Positions 6,899-15,042 of a DNA stretch of 22,986 nucleotides are shown one piece after another (the stretch's first letter is position 1; each line of letters begins with the position of its first letter). The position numbers and the translations under genes were made by a program. Source of the stretch: DATJPD01 sp036394195 (GTDB taxonomy: Bacteria > Pseudomonadota > Alphaproteobacteria > CACIAM-22H2); contig DASWFO010000045.1 in NCBI GenBank assembly GCA_036394195.1, positions 1 through 22,986 of the forward strand, written 5' to 3'. Under the pieces are notes generated by a model. It was not told the origin of the DNA and ran no database searches. It was given only the letters and a program-made list of their open reading frames with translations.

Positions 6899-6991
6899 GA
6901 GGATTCCTTGGCTTTTTTAAACGGGCGTTCTCGACGCTGACGGCGGATTTTGACACAGTGGACGGCAATTGTCCGGTGGGGAGGAACGACG

Positions 6992-7966
6992 ATGGTGCGC
7001 GACGCGGTCCGCTTCTGGCTGCTCCCGGTCCTGCTGCTCGCGGCGGCGCCGCTGGCTGACGCGCAGACTTATCCGACGCGGCCGATCGCGCTCATCGTGC
7101 CGTTCACGCCGGGCAGCGGCATCGACATCATCGCGCGCACGCTCGGGCAGAAGCTGACCGAGCGCTGGGGCCAGCCGGTCGTGGTCGACAACAAGCCGGG
7201 CGCCAGCGGCGGGCTGGGTGCCGAGCTGGTCGCGAAGGCGCCGCCCAACGGCTACACGGTCATGGTGACCGCGGCGGCGATGGCGGTGCTGCCCGCCCTC
7301 AGCAGGACTCCGCCTTACGATCCGGTCCGCGATTTCACCGCCGTCGCGGAAACCACGACCGGACACCTGGCGCTCACGGTCAATCCCAAGTCGCTGCCGG
7401 TGACCTCGCTCAAAGAGTTCGTCGCCGCCGCGAAAGCGCGGCCGGGACGGCTCAACTACTCATCGCCCGGCCCCGGCACCTTGCAGCATCTCGGCACCGA
7501 GCTGCTCAAGCAGGAGCTCGGCGTCGACCTGATTCACATCCCGTATCGCGGCGCCTCGGGCGCCTTGACCGACCTCGTCGCCGGGCAGGTCGATCTCGCG
7601 GTGCTGCCGGTGCACACCGCCCTGCCTTTCACCGCGACGGGCCAGCTGTGGATGCTGGCGGTGTCGACCCCCGAGCGCTCGCCGCTCGCCCCCGACGTGC
7701 CGACCTTCGTGGAGCTCGGCTATTCGCACATGGTGTTCGAGCTGTGGTACGGCGTGTTCGGGCCGCCGAAGCTGCCGCCGGATATCGTCGCCAAGTGGGA
7801 GCGTGAGCTCGCCGCAGTGCTCGCCGAGCCAGACATCAAGGGCCCATGGCAGAAGCAGGGGCTCGAGCCGCATTACGCGCCGTCGCGCGAGTTCGCGCCG
7901 CTGGTGAGACGGGAATACGCGCGCTGGCGCGAGGTCGGCGAGAAGGCGAAGCTGACCGTCGACTGA
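6992..7966 (+). CDS. Bug/TctC-family tripartite tricarboxylate transporter receptor
   Basis: This 324-residue periplasmic binding protein has a Sec signal peptide (residues 1-24, cleavage after LADA) followed by the family hallmark YPTRPIALIVPFTPGSGIDIIAR. VVVDNKPGASGGLGAELVAKAPPNGYT and YSSPGPGTLQHLGTELL...IPYRGASGALTDLVAGQVD are also typical Bug segments. These proteins capture carboxylates or related small molecules for TctAB permeases; no tctA or tctB is in the window, as is common for orphan Bug receptors. The start at 6992 follows GGGGAGGA and leaves a proper signal peptide; the longer frame from 6950 is rejected. It is divergent from a ThDP decarboxylase and 88 bp before an amidohydrolase on the same strand. 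Confidence 0.92.
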   Translation: MVRDAVRFWLLPVLLLAAAPLADAQTYPTRPIALIVPFTPGSGIDIIARTLGQKLTERWGQPVVVDNKPGASGGLGAELVAKAPPNGYTVMVTAAAMAVLPALSRTPPYDPVRDFTAVAETTTGHLALTVNPKSLPVTSLKEFVAAAKARPGRLNYSSPGPGTLQHLGTELLKQELGVDLIHIPYRGASGALTDLVAGQVDLAVLPVHTALPFTATGQLWMLAVSTPERSPLAPDVPTFVELGYSHMVFELWYGVFGPPKLPPDIVAKWERELAAVLAEPDIKGPWQKQGLEPHYAPSREFAPLVRREYARWREVGEKAKLTVD

Positions 7967-8054
7967 TGGGGCGCCTTGCGGTCACACCCGAAAAGCCTGC
8001 ACATTCACACCAGTGGTCGTTCGTCCGAGACGACGGGAGAGAGACGGGGGAGCC

Positions 8055-9776
8055 ATGTCAAAACACCGCCATAACCGCAGAGAGTTCATGGGCCTGTCGG
8101 CCGCCGCGGCGGCCGGACTCGTCGGCAGCCCGGGACTGTTCGGGCGAGCGCTCGCCGCGGTCACGCCGCAGGAGGCGGACCTCGTCGTCTTCAACGCCAA
8201 CGTCTATACGGTCGATCCGGCCGCACCCCGCGCCGAAGCCTTCGCGGTGAAGGCGGGGCGATTCACCGCCCTGGGCAGCAGCGACGACGTCCGGTCGCTG
8301 ATCGGGCCGCGCACCCAGACATTCGATGCCCAGCGGATGACCATCGTCCCCGGCTTCATCGACGCGCACAACCATGCCCCCGGCCCGATCCTGCTCTACG
8401 AGGTGCTGGTCGGAAATCCTTATGACGTGGAATTCGTCACCACCGCCAGCATCGTCGACAAGCTGCGGGCGCGGGCCCGGGAGACGCCGCCGGGCGTCTG
8501 GGTCGAGGGATTCTTCTTCGACGACACGAAGGTCAAAGACAACCGGCAGCTCAACATCCACGACCTCGATCAGGTGTCGCGCGAGCATCCCGTCTCGGTC
8601 CGGCACCGCGGCGGCCACACCACCTATTACAACAGCAAAGCCTTCGAACTGGCCGGCATCACGAAGAGCACGCCCGATTCGGCAGCCGGGACCTACGATC
8701 GCGACGCCAACGGCGAGCTCAACGGGCGGGTCACCGACCGCGCGCGCGGCGTGTTCGACAAGGTGGGCCAGCGGCCGACCTATACCGCCGATCAGCGGGC
8801 GCAGCGCAATCGCGACGCGGCATCGTTCATCTCGAAGCAGTTCGCCCGCTACGGACTGACCAGCGTCCATCACGAGGGCGGTGACCTTGGCGCCCTGCAG
8901 GAGGTGCGGGCGCGCGGCGAGCTGTTGCACCGGGTGAGTTACGAGGCCATCGACGACGTGCTGGAGGCGATGATCAAGAATGGTCTTGCCACCGGGTTCG
9001 GCGACGAGTGGATCCGGCTCGGTGCGACCTTCGAGCACACCTGCGACGGGTCATTCTCGGAACGCACGATGGCGCTCAGCCAGCCGTATCCGGGGGTCGA
9101 GCCGCCCTACAAGGGCAACATTACGACGACGCAGGAGGACCTCAATGCCTGGATCGAGCGGGTCCACCGCGCCAATATCCAGGTGAACTGCCATGCGAAC
9201 GGCGACGTCGCCATCGACATGGTGCTCACCGCCTTCGAGCGGGCGCAGCGGCTCTTCCCGCGGCCGGATCCGCGCCCGAAGATCACGCATTGCACGCTGA
9301 TCAACGACGATCTCCTGCGGCGGATCAAGGCGGCCGGCGCGGTGCCGGCGCCGTTCACGTCGTACGGCTACTACAACACCGACAAGTTCCACTTCTACGG
9401 CGAGGAGCTGATGCGGCGGTCGATGGCCTATCGCTCCTTCGCCGATGCCGGGATCACGGCCGCCGCCGGCTCGGATTTCAGCCCCGGCCCGTTCGCGCCG
9501 ATGATGGGGATGCAGGGCATGGTGACGCGCACCGGCTGGAACGGCGAGACGTGGGGCGCCAACCAGCGCATCAGCGTCGACGAAGCACTCCGCGTGCTCA
9601 CGATCAATGGCGCGTATGCCTCTCATGAGGAGACGATCAAAGGCTCGATCACGCCCGGGAAGCTTGCGGACTTCGTCGTCCTCGGCGCCGACCCGCATGC
9701 GGTCGATCCAAACAAGATCAAGGACATCGCGGTCGTGCGCACCGTGACTGGCGGCAGGACGGTCTATCAGGCGTGA
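8055..9776 (+). CDS. Tat-exported amidohydrolase (Amidohydrolase_3, YtcJ-like)
   Basis: This 573-residue metal-dependent hydrolase has a twin-arginine signal (RREFMGLSAAAAAGL) and then the YtcJ-type Amidohydrolase_3 fold: ADLVVFNANVYTVDP, the metal-binding HNH at 105-107 (GFIDAHNHAPG), VNCHANGDVAIDMVL, ITHCTL, AGSDFSPGPF near the fourth metal ligand and LADFVVLGADP at the end. The family hydrolyses amide or imide bonds; substrates are mostly unknown. Export to the periplasm with its metal already bound is implied by the Tat signal. The start at 8055 follows GGGGGAG and gives an intact Tat motif; the upstream in-frame start at 8013 does not. It may be co-transcribed with the Bug receptor. Confidence 0.9.
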   Translation: MSKHRHNRREFMGLSAAAAAGLVGSPGLFGRALAAVTPQEADLVVFNANVYTVDPAAPRAEAFAVKAGRFTALGSSDDVRSLIGPRTQTFDAQRMTIVPGFIDAHNHAPGPILLYEVLVGNPYDVEFVTTASIVDKLRARARETPPGVWVEGFFFDDTKVKDNRQLNIHDLDQVSREHPVSVRHRGGHTTYYNSKAFELAGITKSTPDSAAGTYDRDANGELNGRVTDRARGVFDKVGQRPTYTADQRAQRNRDAASFISKQFARYGLTSVHHEGGDLGALQEVRARGELLHRVSYEAIDDVLEAMIKNGLATGFGDEWIRLGATFEHTCDGSFSERTMALSQPYPGVEPPYKGNITTTQEDLNAWIERVHRANIQVNCHANGDVAIDMVLTAFERAQRLFPRPDPRPKITHCTLINDDLLRRIKAAGAVPAPFTSYGYYNTDKFHFYGEELMRRSMAYRSFADAGITAAAGSDFSPGPFAPMMGMQGMVTRTGWNGETWGANQRISVDEALRVLTINGAYASHEETIKGSITPGKLADFVVLGADPHAVDPNKIKDIAVVRTVTGGRTVYQA

Positions 9777-9819
9777 CATCTGTCTCCATCGAGGCATGGC
9801 GGATCATCCCGCCCTAATT

Positions 9820-9928
9820 CGTCATGCCCGCACTTGTTAAGACTTGTTCGGGGCATGACGACGTTCTTTATGGGCGGCTTCCCGCGATCACGGGAGCGGC
9901 CCTTCGTCATGACGCCTCGTAAAGGCGT
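9820..9928. repeat. Cluster of REP-like palindromes between convergent genes
   Basis: CGTCATGCCC (9820-9829) pairs with GGGCATGACG (9851-9860); the loop holds two copies of ACTTGTT. TCCCG/CGGGA (9880-9884, 9891-9895) and ACGCCT/AGGCGT (9912-9917, 9923-9928) follow. The last ends right at the stop codon of the minus-strand ThDP gene and is a candidate terminator for it. Confidence 0.7.
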
Positions 9929-11635
9929 TCACCGCCCGTGCGTGTGGACGTTGAGCAGGGCGGGCGTGCCGGAGCGCACCTTGTCGAAGGCGCGCTTCAA
10001 CGCCGCCGGCAGGTCGCCGGGATTCTCGACCTTCTCGCCGTAGCCGCCGCAGGTGTCGATCGTCTTCTCGAAGTCGGGCGACGGCTTGAGGTCGGTCAGC
10101 ACCATGGAATTGGCCTTGGCGGCGGCGCCTTCGGGATAGACGTCGAGGGTCGAGCGGCGCACGGCGTGCCAGGAATGGTTGTTGCACACGATCGTGAGCG
10201 TCGGCAGGTTCTCGGCCCGCGCCACGTAGTGATAGGGCAGCGGATTGCCGAACATGTAGGAGCCGTCGCCGACCGAGACGATCACCTCGCGGCCGGGTGC
10301 GGCGAGCTTGGCGCCGAGCCCGGCCCCCAGGCCGAAGCCGAGGCCGCCCGACAAGAGATTGGCCATGTAGCTGCCGGGGACGGTCAGATCGAGCTGGCCG
10401 ACATTGAGGCCGAGCTCGCTGACGATCACCGCGTCGGGCGCCTTCAGCTCGTTGACGCAGGCCGACAGCCATGCCGGATGGATCGGCGTCTGGGTGCGCA
10501 CGGTCTCGAGCAGCTTCTTGCGCTTGGCCATGAGCTCGTCGTGCGCGGCCGTCATGGCCTTGCGCCGGGTGGCGATCGCCGCCTCCTTGCCCTTGGTCGC
10601 CGAGCGCAGCGCCGTGTGCAGCATGGTGATCGCCGCGCGCACCTCGCCGGTGACGAGAAGATCGGTCTCGATCTCGCGGAACGGATAGCGCGTGGCGAGT
10701 GGATCCGAGGACACGTGGATGACCTTGGCGCCGGCTTTCGGCGTCGCGACGCGCGGGATCCACGGCACGATCGAGTCGAGGACCAGGATCGCGTCGGCCT
10801 TGTCGAGCCATGCCCCGGACTCGAATCCGAGATGCATCGGATGGTCGGTCGGCAGGTTGAGATCGCGCGCCTCGTTCTGGACGACCGGCAGGGCGAAATC
10901 CTGGGCCAGCGCCGCCAGCGCGCCGACCGCTTCCGGATTGCGGCCCGCCGCCGAGGCGATGATCAGCGGGAACTCGGCCCTGGCCAGGAGTGCTGCCGCT
11001 TCCTCGATGACGTCTTCCGACGGCACCGCCGGCGGAGCACCCAGCGGCCGCGTGTTCGAGCGCCGCGGGTAGACGGCCGGGCCGGCCAGGACCTCGCGCG
11101 GCAAGGTCAGGTAGACCGGGCCGCGCGGCTCGCTCATCGCGATGTCGAGGGCGCGGTCGACGATCGTCGCCACCGGCTGGCCGGTGCGCAGCTCGTAGTC
11201 CCACTTGACCAGCTCGCGCACGAAGCCGCCCTGGTCGAACATCTCCTGGCCCCAGTGGATGGAGCGCTGGCGGGACGCGATGCTGCCGGTCTCTGTCAGC
11301 GGCGTGCGGCCGGCGGCGAGGAACACCGGGATGTTGTCGCGCGCCGCGTTCATCACGCCGCAGATGGCGTTCGCGGTGCCGACATTGACATGGACCATGA
11401 CGCAGGCCGGCTTCCCGGCGATCCGGTAATAGCCATGCGCCATCGCCATGGCGACGTTTTCGTGTGGGACGGTGATGACCTTCGGGTATTTGCGCCGGCC
11501 CGCGTGATTGCGCGCCACCGCCTCGATGATCGGCGGGAAATCGGTCCCGGCATTGGCGAAGATGTACTCGATGCCGCGTTCGGCCAGCCGTGCCAGATAG
11601 GCCTCGGCCGTGATTTCCGCGTCGCCGTCCCTCAT
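9929..11635 (-). CDS. ThDP-dependent enzyme, acetolactate synthase-like
   Basis: This 568-residue enzyme of the acetolactate synthase/decarboxylase superfamily has catalytic Glu59 (VPHENVAMAMAHGYY) and an Mg-ThDP motif beginning GDG 456 and ending CNNHSWHAVRR. The central domain (RAEFPLIIASAAGRNPEAVGAL) is present. The N-terminal FANAGTDFPPIIE and the HSWHAVRR segment set it apart from true IlvB, and there is no regulatory subunit gene nearby, so biosynthetic acetolactate synthase is unlikely. The start at 11635 has GGAG about 9 bases upstream. Downstream is a repeat cluster and a convergent amidohydrolase; upstream, the terminator of the Pro/Tyr-rich protein gene separates it from that gene. 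Confidence 0.85.
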   Translation of the reverse strand: MRDGDAEITAEAYLARLAERGIEYIFANAGTDFPPIIEAVARNHAGRRKYPKVITVPHENVAMAMAHGYYRIAGKPACVMVHVNVGTANAICGVMNAARDNIPVFLAAGRTPLTETGSIASRQRSIHWGQEMFDQGGFVRELVKWDYELRTGQPVATIVDRALDIAMSEPRGPVYLTLPREVLAGPAVYPRRSNTRPLGAPPAVPSEDVIEEAAALLARAEFPLIIASAAGRNPEAVGALAALAQDFALPVVQNEARDLNLPTDHPMHLGFESGAWLDKADAILVLDSIVPWIPRVATPKAGAKVIHVSSDPLATRYPFREIETDLLVTGEVRAAITMLHTALRSATKGKEAAIATRRKAMTAAHDELMAKRKKLLETVRTQTPIHPAWLSACVNELKAPDAVIVSELGLNVGQLDLTVPGSYMANLLSGGLGFGLGAGLGAKLAAPGREVIVSVGDGSYMFGNPLPYHYVARAENLPTLTIVCNNHSWHAVRRSTLDVYPEGAAAKANSMVLTDLKPSPDFEKTIDTCGGYGEKVENPGDLPAALKRAFDKVRSGTPALLNVHTHGR

Positions 11636-11699
11636 GAACCCACTCCGAAAAGCATGAATTTCGAGGGCCGGATGTTAGAGCAGCGGGACGGTGAAAGCA

Positions 11700-11725
11700 A
11701 AAGGCCGCCCGACGGGGCGGCCTTT
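11700..11725 (-). terminator. Intrinsic terminator of the Pro/Tyr-rich protein gene
   Basis: AAAGGCCGCCC (11700-11710), loop GACG, GGGCGGCCTTT (11715-11725): an 11-bp perfect stem 19 bp past the stop codon on the minus strand, ending in TTTTGCTTT. It is the strongest rho-independent terminator in the window and isolates the gene from the ThDP gene downstream. Confidence 0.85.
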
Positions 11726-11744
11726 GGGCGACGCGGTGCGCTAC

Positions 11745-12116
11745 CTACCGCGTGATGTGCCACTGCCCGTCGGAGCCGAGACACGCCGTGCCGTAGAACG
11801 GCTGACCCGACGCGTCGATGGTCGCATCGCCGTTGAAGGTGCGGCAGTTCTGAGCCGGCGTCGCGGGTGCCGCGTAGGTCGGCCCCGTGTAAACCGGTGC
11901 CGGCGGCTGGTAATACACGACCGGCGGCGGCGCGTAATACACCGGCGGCGGCGGGTAATAGTAATAGGGCGGCGGGTAGTATCCGTATCCGTATCCGTAC
12001 CCCGGGTAGCCGAAGTTTAAGCCCAGGAACACATGGCTGCGCGCGAAGGCGGCGCCGGGCAGGCAAGCGGCCAGGACGACGGCTAGAACGGCGAAGATTT
12101 TCAGCAGCTTGGCCAT
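11745..12116 (-). CDS. Secreted Pro/Tyr-rich small protein with surface-antigen-like tail
   Basis: This 123-residue protein has three parts. Residues 1-25 are a signal peptide; LAAC at 15-18 could be a lipobox, but AFA at 23-25 is a good ordinary cleavage site. Residues 36-83 are almost only Tyr, Pro, Gly and Val in runs such as GYGYGYY and YYYYPPPP. The C-terminal 34 residues (CRTFNGDATIDASG...YGTACLGSDGQW) resemble the end of 16-kDa/RT0821-type surface-antigen proteins and contain two cysteines (91 and 112) that may pair. The start at 12116 follows AGGAGGG. It has its own terminator and possibly its own promoter. Envelope location is inferred; function is unknown. Confidence 0.8.
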   Translation of the reverse strand: MAKLLKIFAVLAVVLAACLPGAAFARSHVFLGLNFGYPGYGYGYGYYPPPYYYYPPPPVYYAPPPVVYYQPPAPVYTGPTYAAPATPAQNCRTFNGDATIDASGQPFYGTACLGSDGQWHITR

Positions 12117-12177
12117 TCGGCCCTCCTGATACCAGCCCCCACGCGACAACGCCCGATCGGGGCATTTATTCCATCAG

Positions 12178-12205
12178 ATCTAAGAGCTTGCCGCGGCCGG
12201 CACAA
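12178..12205 (-). promoter_or_regulatory. Possible sigma-70 type promoter of the Pro/Tyr-rich protein gene
   Basis: On the minus strand TTGTGC (12205-12200), a 16-base spacer and TTAGAT (12183-12178). Both hexamers are imperfect. Transcription would start near 12171, about 55 bases before the start codon. The locally AT-richer sequence supports it weakly. Confidence 0.3.
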
Positions 12206-12252
12206 CCATTCTAACCGCCGAAGCTGACGCCGACCTGACCCCGCGTCCGATT

Positions 12253-13644
12253 TCAGCGCGCGGCGACCGGGGCGCCGGCCGGCTCCGGCGCGTCGACGCT
12301 TTCGGTGATCTTCTCCAGCACCAGGCCGCGGGTCTCGATGCCGATCGCGATCAGCGCGAAGGCGGCGATCAGGAAGGTGAGCGCGAAGGTGTGGAGCACA
12401 TAGGCGCCCAGCCCATATTCCAGCATCAGGCCGACCACGGCCGGGGCCAGGAACGAGCCGATGCGCCCGATGCCGAAGAACCAGCCCACGGCGGTGGCGC
12501 GCATATGGGTCGGATAGAGCTCGCTGGCGTAGATGCAGCTCGGCCCATAGACGCCCGGGTTGACCCAGCCGACCGCGGCAATCGCCACGTACATCCATGA
12601 GCCGGTCGCCATGGCGAACCACAGGTGGAAGGCGGCGCCGACCAGATAATAGAAAAACAGCACCGGGCGGCGGCCATACCAATCGATCAGGAACGAGCAG
12701 GCGGCGTAGCCGAAAATCGCCGCCGACGCCTGGACCAGCTGGAGGACCAGCGCCTGGCTGAGCGGCATCCCGCGCTGAGTGAGGATAGTCGGCAGCATGA
12801 ACAGGATGCCGTTCGACGACCACAGGAAGCAGAACGAGACGATCCACAACAGGACGGTGCGGCGTGCGCGCCCGCCGGCGAACAGCTGCAGCACCGTGAT
12901 CCCCGGCTTCGTGCCCACCTCGGGCTTGATGTCGCGCGCGACGGGCGCCGCCGATTTCACGCCGGCCGCGGCCTCGATGTGCTCGACGGCGCGCCGCGCA
13001 TCGTCGATGCGGCCGCGGCTCAGCAGATAGCGCACCGATTCCGGCATGAACCGCGCCACGAAGAACAGGAGCAGCGCCGGCAGCACGCCGACCGCGAACA
13101 GCACGCGCCAGCCGAAATGCGGCAGGATCAGGAGACTGAGCCCCGCGGCCACAAGAAGCCCGACCGGGAACGCGGTCATCATGCTGCCGGTCGCGCGCCC
13201 GCGGATGCGGCTCGGCATGAACTCGGCGGTCAAGGTGGCGGCCACCGGCACCTCGCCGCCCAGCCCGAAATTGGACAGGAAGCGGAAGGTCGCCAGCGAG
13301 GCGATGTTCCAGGACGCGGCGACCAGGCCGGTGAAGACGGCGAAGATGCCGACCGTCGATGCGAACGCGGTGCGGCGGCCGATGTAGTCGGAGATGGTGC
13401 CCCAGAACAAGGCGCCGAGGAACGCGCCGACCAGGCCGATCGTGGCGAGATAGCCGGCCTGGGCGGGGCTCAGCCCGAATTCCTGGCGGATCAGCGGCAA
13501 GGCGCCGCCGAACAGCGCGAAATCCGCCGCGTCGAACAGCGTGCCGAAGAATGCGACGGTGAAGAAGATCCTGTGCCAGCGCGAGAACGGCAGGCTTTCC
13601 AGCCGCGACACTAAGCCTGCGGATTGTTCGCCAGGAGAGGCCAT
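12253..13644 (-). CDS. MFS transporter, sugar porter / aromatic acid:H+ symporter type
   Basis: This 463-residue, 12-helix major facilitator protein of the inner membrane opens with SRWHRIFFTVAFFGTLFDAADFALFGGALPLI. It has the motif-A loop GTISDYIGRRTA between helices 2 and 3, a second copy of that loop type in DWYGRRPV, and PESVRYLL after helix 6, a pattern of the sugar porter and MHS/AAHS families. Organic acid or aromatic acid uptake is plausible given the surrounding catabolic genes, but not proven. The start at 13644 follows GGGGGA; longer in-frame starts up to 13797 add a charged, non-membrane tail and run through the probable promoter. It is divergent from the ACMSD-like hydrolase gene. 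Confidence 0.9.
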   Translation of the reverse strand: MASPGEQSAGLVSRLESLPFSRWHRIFFTVAFFGTLFDAADFALFGGALPLIRQEFGLSPAQAGYLATIGLVGAFLGALFWGTISDYIGRRTAFASTVGIFAVFTGLVAASWNIASLATFRFLSNFGLGGEVPVAATLTAEFMPSRIRGRATGSMMTAFPVGLLVAAGLSLLILPHFGWRVLFAVGVLPALLLFFVARFMPESVRYLLSRGRIDDARRAVEHIEAAAGVKSAAPVARDIKPEVGTKPGITVLQLFAGGRARRTVLLWIVSFCFLWSSNGILFMLPTILTQRGMPLSQALVLQLVQASAAIFGYAACSFLIDWYGRRPVLFFYYLVGAAFHLWFAMATGSWMYVAIAAVGWVNPGVYGPSCIYASELYPTHMRATAVGWFFGIGRIGSFLAPAVVGLMLEYGLGAYVLHTFALTFLIAAFALIAIGIETRGLVLEKITESVDAPEPAGAPVAAR

Positions 13645-13714
13645 CGCGTATCCCCCATCCGGCGCATCGTTGCTCGTGGCGGGAGCGGCGCCGAGGCTCC
13701 CGGTTTTGCGGCGA

Positions 13715-13743
13715 AGCATACAGGGCCCCGCGCACCCGGCCAA
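13715..13743 (-). promoter_or_regulatory. Possible sigma-70 type promoter of the MFS gene
   Basis: On the minus strand TTGGCC (13743-13738), a 17-base spacer and TATGCT (13720-13715). Each hexamer matches consensus at 4 of 6 positions. It lies about 70 bp upstream of the chosen MFS start. Confidence 0.4.
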
Positions 13744-13855
13744 GCGCGCCGGCCGGTCAAGGCCTCGTGAGGGCCCCGGCTTGAAGCGGCCGCGCAAACT
13801 GATTACGGTCTCGACAACTTACCGCTGCAAAACGCCCGAGGGAGCGCCCGCCACC

Positions 13856-14860
13856 ATGATGCTGGACGTCTTCAACCATTTCATGCCCAAGCCGATCATG
13901 GACCGGCTGAGCGAGCTCGTGCCCGGCCATGTGGCGCTCACCGCGTTTCCCGAGCTGCCGACCCTGTGGGACATCGACGCCCGGCTGCGGCTGATGGACG
14001 AGTTCGACGGCTATCAGCAGGTGCTGTCGCTGGCCAATCCGCCGATCGAGATGCTGGGGTCGTCCGACCGGACGCCGGAATACGCCCGGATCGCCAATGA
14101 CGGCCTCGCCGAGCTGTGCCGCAAGCACCCGGACCGGTTCCCGTGCTTCATCGCCTCGATGCCGATGAACAATGTCGGCGCCTGCCTCCAGGAGATGGAC
14201 CGCGCGATCCGCGATCTCGGCGCCCGCGGCATCCAGATTTTCACCAACGTGCTGGGCAACCCGGTCTCGGCGCCCGAGTTCCGCCCGATCTTCCAGCGCA
14301 TGGCGAAGCACGGGCTGCCGGTCTGGGTGCATCCGATCCGCGGGCCCAACTTCGCGGATTACCCGACCGAGGCGGCGTCCGAGAACGAGATCTGGTTCAC
14401 CTTCGGCTGGCCCTACGAGACCACGGCGTGCATGACCCGCCTGATCTATTCGGGGCTGTTCGATGAGCTGCCCGACCTCAAGATCATCACCCATCACATG
14501 GGCGGCATGATCCCGTATTTCGCCGGCAAGATCGACCTCGGCTTCAACCAGATCTTCTTCGGCGACACCGGCAAGAACCCGGTCGCCGAGAAGGCCGGGC
14601 TCAAGCAGCCGCCGATCACCTATTACAAGAAGCTCTACGCCGACACGGCGCTGAACGGCGACGCCAACGCCACGCGCTGCGGCCACGGCTTCTTCACCAG
14701 CGACCACTGCGTGTTCGCGACCGACGCGCCATTCGATGCCGACCAGGGCCGCTGGCTGATCGGCGGCACGATCAAGGCGGTCGAGACGCTCGACATCTCC
14801 GACGCCGAGCGCGCGAAGATCTTCAGCGGCAATGCCAAGAAGCTGATGAAGCTGAACTAG
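13856..14860 (+). CDS. Amidohydrolase_2 (ACMSD-like) metal-dependent hydrolase/decarboxylase
   Basis: This 334-residue TIM-barrel enzyme resembles 2-amino-3-carboxymuconate-semialdehyde decarboxylase and gamma-resorcylate decarboxylase. Expected metal and catalytic residues are His159 (VWVHPIRGP), His213/His214 (IITHHMGGMIPYFAGKID) and Asp290 (FATDAPFD). In the N-terminal HxH motif only the second His is present (DVFNHFMPKP); the first is Phe. Whether this changes metal binding or is normal for the subfamily is not decidable here. The product is probably a cytosolic decarboxylase or hydrolase of an aromatic or ring-opened acid. The start at 13856 lies behind GAGGGAG; upstream in-frame sequence runs through the divergent MFS gene and is rejected. 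Confidence 0.88.
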   Translation: MMLDVFNHFMPKPIMDRLSELVPGHVALTAFPELPTLWDIDARLRLMDEFDGYQQVLSLANPPIEMLGSSDRTPEYARIANDGLAELCRKHPDRFPCFIASMPMNNVGACLQEMDRAIRDLGARGIQIFTNVLGNPVSAPEFRPIFQRMAKHGLPVWVHPIRGPNFADYPTEAASENEIWFTFGWPYETTACMTRLIYSGLFDELPDLKIITHHMGGMIPYFAGKIDLGFNQIFFGDTGKNPVAEKAGLKQPPITYYKKLYADTALNGDANATRCGHGFFTSDHCVFATDAPFDADQGRWLIGGTIKAVETLDISDAERAKIFSGNAKKLMKLN

Positions 14861-14899
14861 CGCCGCACGGCTACGATGAACGACACCCCCCGCCCGCTC

Positions 14900-15021
14900 G
14901 GACGGCAAACGCTCCACTGGAGCGTTTGCTGGCCGTCCTCGCGCCTCCCCCGCAAGGGGAGAGGGGAAAGACGCGCAGAGCGATTCTTATTCTTCCCCCC
15001 TCCCCCTTCGACGGGGGAGGG
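14900..15021. repeat. Composite palindromic repeat
   Basis: GCAAACGCTCCA (14905-14916) and TGGAGCGTTTGC (14918-14929) form a 12-bp perfect palindrome around one base, flanked by GGACGG/CCGTCC. Further right, CCCTCCCCC (14998-15006) pairs with GGGGGAGGG (15013-15021), followed by TTGGGATGGGGG, a common genomic repeat tail. The element lies between the ACMSD-like gene and the dienelactone hydrolase gene, and its right end supplies part of the latter's upstream sequence. Confidence 0.75.
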
Positions 15022-15042
15022 TTGGGATGGGGGTGACGTCAG

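Noticed and set aside
6950..6978. TTGACA at 6950-6955 as a -35 box for the Bug receptor
   Set aside because: No acceptable -10 hexamer lies 16-18 bp downstream (the region reads GTCCGG).
9929..11635. Calling this gene ilvB (biosynthetic acetolactate synthase)
   Set aside because: No small subunit gene follows, and the active-site and C-terminal segments differ from IlvB. The general family name is safer.
9938..11755. A 605-codon open frame on the plus strand opposite the second ThDP gene
   Set aside because: Same reason: an antisense frame of high-GC coding DNA. It also runs through the strong terminator at 11700-11725.
12101..13735. A 544-codon minus-strand frame overlapping the MFS gene
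   Set aside because: It is an out-of-frame shadow without membrane helices, while the MFS frame shows 12 helices and family motifs.
14900..15021. Possible CRISPR or tandem repeat array
   Set aside because: The repeated units are inverted, not direct, are not evenly spaced and enclose no spacers.
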